The position numbers and the translations under genes are program-made. Under the pieces are notes generated by a model. It saw nothing but the letters and a program-made list of their open reading frames with translations. It was not told where the DNA came from and made no database searches. Shown piece after piece: positions 1 through 9,000 of a DNA stretch of 64,000 nucleotides (the first letter of the stretch is position 1; the number at the start of each line of letters is the position of its first letter). Source of the DNA: Streptomyces sp. NBC_01471 (GTDB taxonomy: Bacteria > Actinomycetota > Actinomycetes > Streptomycetales > Streptomycetaceae); NCBI RefSeq assembly GCF_041438865.1, contig NZ_CP109451.1, positions 186,001-250,000 of the forward strand. Direction: 5' to 3'.

Positions 1-3000
1 GTACTCGGCATGTCCCTGGGTGCCGAGGGTGAACTCCAGGGCCGACCGGGTGGTGGTCTCCGTCGCCCCGATCTGCTGTTCGCTGAATCCGATGTCACTG
101 AGGGTCGGGCCGGCGGAGGAGACGTCGTGGCGCTGCACGGTCACTGCCTCGCTGAGCGAGAACCCCGCCTCGGTGCGCTGTCTCGTGGTGCGGCCGTGGG
201 AGACGGATTCGGTGGTGCTGCGGGACTCCTCGATGTCCAGGGAGTGCCGCAGGCCCTCGAACCGGTGCTCGCGGGCCGTCAGTTCGATGCGCACGGTCAT
301 CTGCCGGCCGCCGATGCTCACCCGCCAGCGGCGCACCGCTGAGCCGCGCCCCGGCACGGTGACACCGGTGTCGGCCATCTCCATCAGGAGGGCCCGGATC
401 GCGCGGGGGGTGAGCGCGGTGCGCACCTTGTCCAGGTCGTCCTCGCCGAAACCGAGACGGCGCAGTTCGGACAGGAAAGGTGCCTGAAGCGCCGAGGTGT
501 CCAGGGAGTTGACCGGATAGCCGCCGAAGAAGTTGTCCCGCAGCCACCGCGGGATCTCCCACTCCTGGGCATCGAACTCCGGGACCCCCTCCAGCCCGTC
601 ACGGACCAGGCCGAGACGGTACGCCGAGGGCTCCGGCAGATGCCCCAGATACCCGGACGGCAGCTCCAGGCGCCGGCCGGCCGGCGTTCCGCCCGGGAAG
701 CGGGTCCGCAGGAGTCCGCCGACCGCCGTCCACCGGGCGGACGCCGCGATCTCGGTCACCAGGTCCGCGGTGACCAGGTACTGGGGGCCCTCGTGTGTCA
801 GGTTCAGTCCGCGGTTCACCGAACGCCTGACCTCACGTGTCGCGTCCCGGCTCCGCGCGTACCGGAGAACCGCGCCGTAGCCGCCGGTGAGGGTGTGCCC
901 GGTGTCATGGAACCGGGTGTAGGTCACCGCACCGCCGAAGCTGCTCTGGAAGCTGTGGGTGATCCCGCCCGACGCCTCCAGGTCGGCGCTGACGCCGCGT
1001 TCGGAGTAGACCGTGACGGGCTCGCCCAGCACGGTCAGGTTCCGAAGCCGGGTCCGTACGGCCATCGCGGCCCAGTCGCCGGAGTAGGGCCCCTTGCCGA
1101 ACAACCCGCTGAGGCGCCAGCCCAGGGGGCCGGACGTCTGGTCGAGGTTCGCGGACCAGAACACCGGATGGAACGGGCGCAGCATCGCGTCGTGCGCTGG
1201 GACTCCGACCAGTGCGAAGTGCCACGACCTGCTGGTCGCCTGCGCCATCGTCGCCTCGGCGGCCCGTACCAGTGCCGGGTCCGTGAGTGCGGCGACCGTC
1301 TGTACCGGCTGCCGCCGTAGCCGGTCGTGGTCTTCGTCCGCTCCCGTTCGTACGGCGCTCGCAGTGCCGTCGGCCAGTGCGCGGGCCTCTTCGGTGGTCA
1401 TCTCCTCGGTCCGGATCGAGCGGCTGAACTCGCGGAAGCGGTCCGCCGTCCGCGCGTCCTCGCGCGTGTCCCCCGTACCCGGCTCGCGCACCGGACTGTG
1501 CCCCGAGGGTGCCGTCATCAGGACGCGGCCGTTCAGCGGTGCGCCCGCGGCGCCCCCCACCAGGTCCGTGGACGGCTCCCGGGACACGAAGTGGCCGAGT
1601 CCCAGCAGGCCGGCGCTCAACTGCCGGTACAGGCCCCGGACCCGGCCGTACCCGCCGGAGGTCGCGCTCAGCGACAGCCGATAGCTGTAGAGGTGGGACG
1701 GGCCCGTGGGCTGCCCCATCGGTTCGTCGTGCAGCGTGGCTCCGGAACCGGCGGTCGTGCGGGTCCGCCACATCCAGCGCGGCCCGATCTGCAGGGTGCC
1801 GGAATTGACCGGGGCCTGGGTGGCCTGCGACTTCGTGGTGTCTCGGACCGACATGCTCAGCTCGGTGCCGGCCTGGAGCGTGCGGGCGGAGCCGGACTGC
1901 TGCCCCATCCGCTCCCCGCCCAGAAGGTAGTTGCGAATGGTGTGGTCCGACGTGCCCTCGTACCGCCGGTCGGTCAATTCGGCCGTCAGCCACACATAAC
2001 GGTAGTGCCGTCTGAACCTCACCTGCTCCATCAGCCCGATCCGGTGGCCTACCGTGGTCAGGGCCTGGAGGTTCTGCGCCATGGTGTGGCGGCTCAGTGC
2101 GGCGATGACGGTCATGGTGTTGGCCAGCACCGTGCGGTACTGGTCCGTGGTGCGCCACATCGTCGAGGCAGGGGCGCCCAGGTCCTCCAGGCGTGCCACC
2201 ATGCCGGGGTATTTCCTGGCGACGGCGTCGAGCACCTGGTCCGTGAACGCCTCCAGCGTCGTGCGCGGCCGGCCGTTCACCTCCCGTACCGTGGAGCCGT
2301 CCTCGAAGGTGAAGTCCTCGATCCGGCTCATCCCCAGGGTGGGCGGGTGGTCCCGCGTCAGGTAGTGCGGCGGGAGCGGCAGCGCCCCGGTGCGTTTGCG
2401 CAGCGCGGTGCCGTCGTCCCAGCCGGCCAGGCGCCGGGCCTCGGCGCGGGTCATCCTGTCCAGGCTCCAGGTGCGGAAGGCGACCGCCTCGCTGTCACCG
2501 GTCCAGCGCACGTACAGCGTCTTGTCCACCAGGTAGAGATCGGTGGGGATCCCCTTGGCACGGCCGAGCGTCTTCATCGCACCGGTTCCGCCGAGGTTCG
2601 CGGTCCGCTCGCCTGCGAACCCGTAGTCCGCGGACGGCCCGAACTGGGCCCGCAGATCGGCGGCGCCGTCGAAGAATCCGAGGACGTCCAGGCTGGGGCC
2701 CGCGGCGGCGAACACGCCGGCCGACAGTGCCTTCGAACGCGTCAGCTCGTTCCGTACGGTCAACTGCACGAAGTGCCGCATTTCGGCCGCACTGGTCTCC
2801 GACAGGAGGATGGCCCGGCCGGGCACGGTGCGCTCCATCAGGAACGACCCCAGAGAGGTGCCGCGGGCGTCGTCTGCGAACAGCGGTGGCCCCGGTACCG
2901 GGCCGTGCGCCATCAGTTCCGCCATCCTGTGCATCGTGCGGGCGGAGAAGAACCCCGCGAGAGTGCGGTAAGCGGGATCCTTCGGGCTCACCCCCGCTTT

Positions 3001-6000
3001 GTGCGCCGCCCAGTCCAGCATGTTGTCGACCGGGCCGAAGCCCTCACTGTGCACCATGCGGTACGACGACCCGGGCGTCAGGCGCATCTCCCTCGGTGCA
3101 CGCCCCGGCTCCTGCGGCAGGGCCGCGCTGTCCATCAGCCGCACCGTCAGACCGTGGCGTACGGCGAAGTCGAACGGATCGGACGGGTCTTGCGTCCCGG
3201 CCACCGGCCGGACCTCGTAGTACACGTCGTCGAGGTAGAGGTGGGAACCTTCCTGGCTGCGCGTCTCGGCGTTGTTCACCAGCTGCTCGACCATGGTGTA
3301 GCCGGTGCCCACCGCACGGCCGAACCGCAGGCCCACCCGGCCGAAGCCCGACAGCGGTCCTTGCGGGCCCAGCCCCGTCGAAGGCGCAACCACCACGTTC
3401 GACGTCACGGTCTTGTTCGCCCCGGTGGCCAGTTGGCCACGGTGGCTGGAGACGTACTTGACCGGCGCCCCGCCGTCGTCGGCGAACCGTTCCCACTTCC
3501 CGTAGTGCCGCGCGGTGACCCGTATCCACTGCGTGCGTCCGCGCGCGTCCCGGTAGGCGAACAGCCGGCCGTCCGGGCCGGTCAACGACCCGGCGTCCAG
3601 TCGCAGCGCGTACTCGAGCCGCCCCAGCAGACCGGCCGGGCCACGCTCGGCCTGCCCGAGACCTCGCAACTGCCAGCCGATCTCCTGGACCACCTGCTCC
3701 ACGCCGCGCAGGGTGATCCGCGCGTGACCGTAGCTCCCTCCCCGCATCCCCGCTCCGGGACCGTCCGGGTGCAGCGGGGCGACGCCGTTGAGGTAGGCGG
3801 GCAGCAGGCTGCCGTCCGTGAACCCGACGGAGCCTCGTTGCACCGCGGGGCCGGGGATGTCGCGCACCACCCGGGCCGGGCGACGGTCGTCCAGATCCCC
3901 TTCGGTCCAGCGCCCGTTCGCAGACCGCGCGGCAGGGTCCGAGGCAGGTTCCGGGGCCCCCTCGGGGGACTGCGCGGACGCGGTCGCGCCGTCGTCGTCC
4001 CGCGCTACGGTCGCTTCGGCCCCCGTACGGTCACGGTCCGGGTCGGGGGCGAACCTCACGCGGCGCCGGCGCGCACCCGTGGTCCCGTCCGGGCGCCGGG
4101 GCCCCTCACCAGAGGCTGTACCGGCTTGCCCCGCGCGGCGGCCCACCGACTCCCGCTCCACACTCACCAGTGCGTCGAGACGGTCGACCGCGTCCCTCCG
4201 GTCGTGGTGGGCGCCCGGGGCCGCGCGCCAGGCGGCGATCGCGTCCGCGACGGCTCTCAGTTCCCGCTCGTTGCGCTCCAGGTCGTCCGGGTCCCGGCGC
4301 CCGCTGTCCTGCCATGCCGCGAGTTCCCGATCCACCCTTCTCAGCTGCGCGGAACGCGGCCTCGTCCAGGACAGCGCGGACTCCGTCAGCCAGCGGTCGA
4401 CGATCGCGTCGTCGGCGGTCGGGGCCGCCCCCGCGGCCAGGCGGCCGGAGGGCACGTCAGCGGACGACTGTGTCTGCTCCGCACCCGGGCTCTTCTGGGC
4501 GGGCAGCGCGGGCGACGCGGGCAACGGCCTCTCGTGCGCGTCGGGGGGAAGAGGCGGCAGAGGTCGCTCGTCCACAGCCGCGTCAGCGGGCAGTGGAGCC
4601 AGCGGCCGGTCGTGGCGCGCATCGGGGTACGGCCGGGCGGCGGGCGCCCGCGACGGCACGACGCGCAGAGCGCTGTGCGCACGCTCACAGGCCTCCCCGA
4701 ACCCCCGCCGGTCATCGCTGATTTCAGCGCCGAAGTCGTGCCCGGCGGCCTCGGGGTGCTCCGTCCCCTCGGCGAGGCCGGTGGAGACACGGATGTCACC
4801 TTCGGCCAGTGGGGCTCCTCGGACCGCACGCTGCCGCAGCCGCTCCACGTCCCGTTCGACCTGCGCCGCCACGAACCCCTGCCGTATACCCGCACGCACC
4901 TGCTGCTCGTTGTACACCGCCACGGTCACCTCATCAGGCATCACATAACGCGCACCCCCCAGCATCCGGGCAAACTCACGGCTGTTGCCGTGCCCGATAC
5001 CGATGTTGTGATGCTCAGCGTTCTGCACGACATCCACAACCTGCTGCCCGTGCACGAAATTCGCCAGCGGACCCAACCGCAGCAACTCCTGATGAACCAA
5101 CGCAGACATCCGAATATTGTACGCACCCGTCTGCTGATTCGGCGTACCGTACTTAGCCACAAACCCCCAGTAATCAGCCCACGACACCGTGAACGCCAAC
5201 ACCACATCAGAATTCGACGCATTCACATTACTGAACGCACTGGTATGAGAAAGAGACGTCGAGAAAAACTTCCGATACTGGTCACTGGCGTTGTAACGCA
5301 TCGCCTGGAGAAGACCGGCCTGCGCACTCTGAGCACTCATCATCTGATGAGCCTCCACAGACGACATCTTCCGGTACAACCGTACAGAACCGCCCTGCGC
5401 AATCCGCACCGGTTGCATATCTGCAGCATTCACAGCCTCCACCAACCGTCCATGGAAACCGGACATCTGCGCCTGCATCCGATAATCCCAAGCCAGCTCC
5501 TGAGTCACAATCCGCTGAGTGGCAGCAAACTCCGCATACGCCGTCACAAAATCAAGATGCTCAAGACCGGACAAGTAACCGGCATACGCCCGGAAATACA
5601 CCGCCAGCACACCCGCATCAAGCCGCGTAGCCGGCCCCGAAGGAGCCCCACGCAACCCCACACCAGCTCCACTGGCGCCACGAGCCCCCGCCACAGGCTC
5701 CAACTCCTCGCCGGTCGCGCCCCGCCCCGTACCTTCGACGAGGTCGGTGAAGGTACGGAAGGCTTCGTACCGGGCGTTGTCGGCGGCGGTCTCGTCGACC
5801 GGGTTCGCGTGCGCCTCGTGGACCGTCACCGGATCCGGTCCGAACAACCGCTCCAGCAGAGGCACCAACTCCGGCTCGTGGACACGGACCCAGTCCGCTC
5901 CGTTGTTGCGGGGCCGGCCGGTCGCGACGTCGACACCGTGATTCGTTCCCACATAGGCGTTGCTGGTCTGCGCGAAGAACTCGTACTCGTCGACGGACGA

Positions 6001-9000
6001 GTAGTTGTCCGTCTCCTCACCCTTCTGGTTCAACCGCGGCCCGTCCGGCCACTGCGCGGCCCCGCCCAGCCCCCTCTTGCGCGCGAAAGCCCGTGAGATC
6101 ATCTCCCGATCCACAGAGTCCAACACCCCGTGAATCAGATGCGCGATCTCGTGCGTCGCCGTCGAATAACCGTCCGCGTAATGCGCGTTCGGGCCCACCG
6201 GAGTCTCCTCACCAAGGAGGTTCTCCTCCGATATCACCGCCGTCAGATCCGCATCCGCCCCGGCCCGCATGGCCTCCACCGGCCTGCCGAACTGATCCGA
6301 GCGACCGTGCAAATACGCGAACGAAGTGAGCCGGGTGATCGGCACGTCCTGGGGAACCACCACCACCGAGGCACCGGAGCTCAGCAACCGCGCGGCCACC
6401 TCCGCGTCCAGCAACATCCGCGACACCTGCGCATACGCCTCGCTCCGCGCGGACGCCGGCCGCAACGTCCGCCCGGGTACCACGACCACCAACCGAGCCG
6501 CCACCCGCGCGAACTCCCGCGCGGACAACATCCCGCGCAACCCCGCCACCAGCGGCCCGTGAGAAGCCAGCCACCGCCGGTGCTCCGGACTCACCACCTC
6601 CAGCGCTTCCGCCACGGCATCAGCCGGCAGCGCCAGCAACTCCGCCACCACAGCGGCCGACCGCGGCGGCTCCACCGCCGCAACCACCTCGACGGAGTCC
6701 GGGGACGCCCCCTCCCCCGCGACGAAGGGCGCGCCCTCGTCCGGTGTCGGAGCGTTCAGCGCCAGAAGGGCGTCAGCGCCGGAGAGTGGGGCTCCTTGGA
6801 CCGCATGCTGCCGCAGCCGCTCCACGTCCCGTTCGACCTGCGCCGCGACGAACCCCTGCCGTATACCCGCACGCACCTGCTGCTCGTTGTACACCGCCGC
6901 GGTCACCTCATCAGGCATCACATAACGCGCACCCTCCAGCATCCGGGCAAACTCACGGCTGTTGCCGTGCCCGATACCGATGTTGTGATGCTCAGCGTTC
7001 TGCACGACATCCACAACCTGCTGCCCGTGCACGAAATTCGCCAGCGGACCCAACCGCAGCAACTCCTGATGAACCAACGCAGACGCCTGAATATTGTACG
7101 CACCCGCCAGCTGATTCGGCGTACCGTACTTACCCACAAACCCCCAGTAATCAGCCCACGACACCGTGAACGCCAACACCACATCAGAATTCGACGCATT
7201 CACATTACTGAACGCACTGGTATGAGAAAGAGACGTCGAGAAAAACTTCCGATACTGGTCACTGGCGTTGTAACGCATCGCCTGGAGGAGACCGGCCTGG
7301 GGACTCCGCGCGCCCATAATCTGATGAGCCTCCACCGACGACATCTTCCGGTACAACCGCACAGAACGACCCTGCGCAATCCGCACCGGCTGCATGTCCG
7401 CAGCATTCACAGCGTCCTTCAACCGCCTGTGAAAACCGGACATCGGCCCCTGCATCCGGGGATCCCAAGCCAGCTCCTGAGTCACAATCCGCTGTGCGAC
7501 GGCAAACTCCGCATACGCCGTCACAAAATCAAGATGCTCAAGACCGGACAAGTAACCGGCATACGCCCGGAAATACACCGCCAGCACACCCGCATCAAGC
7601 CGCGTAGCCGGCCCCGAGGGAGCCCCACGCCACTCACCGCCAGGCTCTCGCGGGGACAGAGGCTCCGCGAGGGGTCGAGGGGTGGGGTCGAGCCGTGTTC
7701 GCAGCCGTACGGGCGCGGGTGCCCCGGGGGCGTCGAAGTTGGCCCGGAACGTGCCGCGGCCGTCGGCGGGCACCGCGGCGGTGGGCTCTTCGTCGTCGAG
7801 GACGGACCGCGTCGGCAGCCACCGCTCGTGCTCGCCCCCGGCGGCAGGCAACCGGACGAGCGCGGCCTTCGGGTCGGTTTCCGTGCCGGAGACCGTGTTC
7901 AGAGAGCCGTCGGGTTCCATGACGGCGACACCCCAGGCGCGTTGGGCCGTCACCAGCGCGAGGGCGGCGGCCAGGACAGCGTCGTCGCCGCCCGCCTCTC
8001 GTACGATCCGCGCGGCGCCGCCCCGCAGTGCGTCCGTCACGGTTACGCCCGGCTCAGCGAGCAGTTCGTCCAACCGCGGCCAGTACACGCGGCTGGACGG
8101 CGGACGGCCGAGGTCGGTCTCCAGCAGTTCCGCGAGAGCCGTACGTACGGACTGGGCCGTCGCGGTACCCGTCATCGCGTCGGCCGAGCTTCCTGGTGCT
8201 ACGGCCGCGAGGGCATCGAACAGGCTGTCGCCGGCCGGCACTGTCTCGGCGTACCGCGCGTGCCGGGTCAGAGTGACCCGCTGTTGGACGGTGAGGCGGT
8301 CGGCGGTCACCGCGCCGGCCGGCTCCGGCCCCGCCTGGTCCGGTGCGGTGGGGGCGGGGTTCTGCGTGGGCATGCGGGCGGATGCCTCGTCGGCGGTGGC
8401 GGGCGAAGCCGCCGCTGCCGCCGAGTGGTTGAGCGCGTGCTGCGCGGCGGCGGTCAGGGCGTCCGCCGGCGTCCGGGCTGTGCGAGCCGCCTCGATGGCC
8501 TGAGGCGTCGCGTCGACCGTGGGCGGCCGGCTCACCACCGGCCCGGGGATCAGTTGCTGCGCACGTCCGATCGCCGGAAGGTGGTGGCCCCGTACGTACT
8601 CGGCCGCCACCATCGTCACGACCTCGTGGACACGTGGCACGACACCGTGCGGGTTCATCCCTGGGGCCACCTGCTCCAGGCGGTGCCGCACGTAGAAGTC
8701 CGCTGCGTCCAGTGCCTCCTTGCGCTGCTCGGCGGTCAGATCCGGCGCGCTGAGCCGTTGCTGGGCGGCAGTCAGGTCCATGCCGCGCGACCTCGCGTTG
8801 GGCGCCCGCGAGACCTGCCGGTTCCCTCCCGTGCCCGAAGCGTCGGTCCGGTGGATGGCCCCGGGTCGCCCCGCATCGGATGCGGCCGCGCTCCCGGGCT
8901 CCTGTCCGCTCGAACGCGCATATCGGGCAGGGGGATTGACGAGGCCGCTCTCCGACACCGCCTGACCACGGGGCCCCGTCGGCTGGAGGGTCTCGGCGCC

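Noticed and set aside
905..2158. 417-codon minus-strand frame as a separate gene
   Set aside because: It is out of frame with the giant gene, Arg/Pro/Gly-rich and has no ribosome site or domain.
1327..6096. 1,589-codon plus-strand open frame
   Set aside because: It is Arg/His/Gln/Pro-rich without domains and lies antisense to the giant minus-strand gene, whose frame reads as coherent protein throughout.
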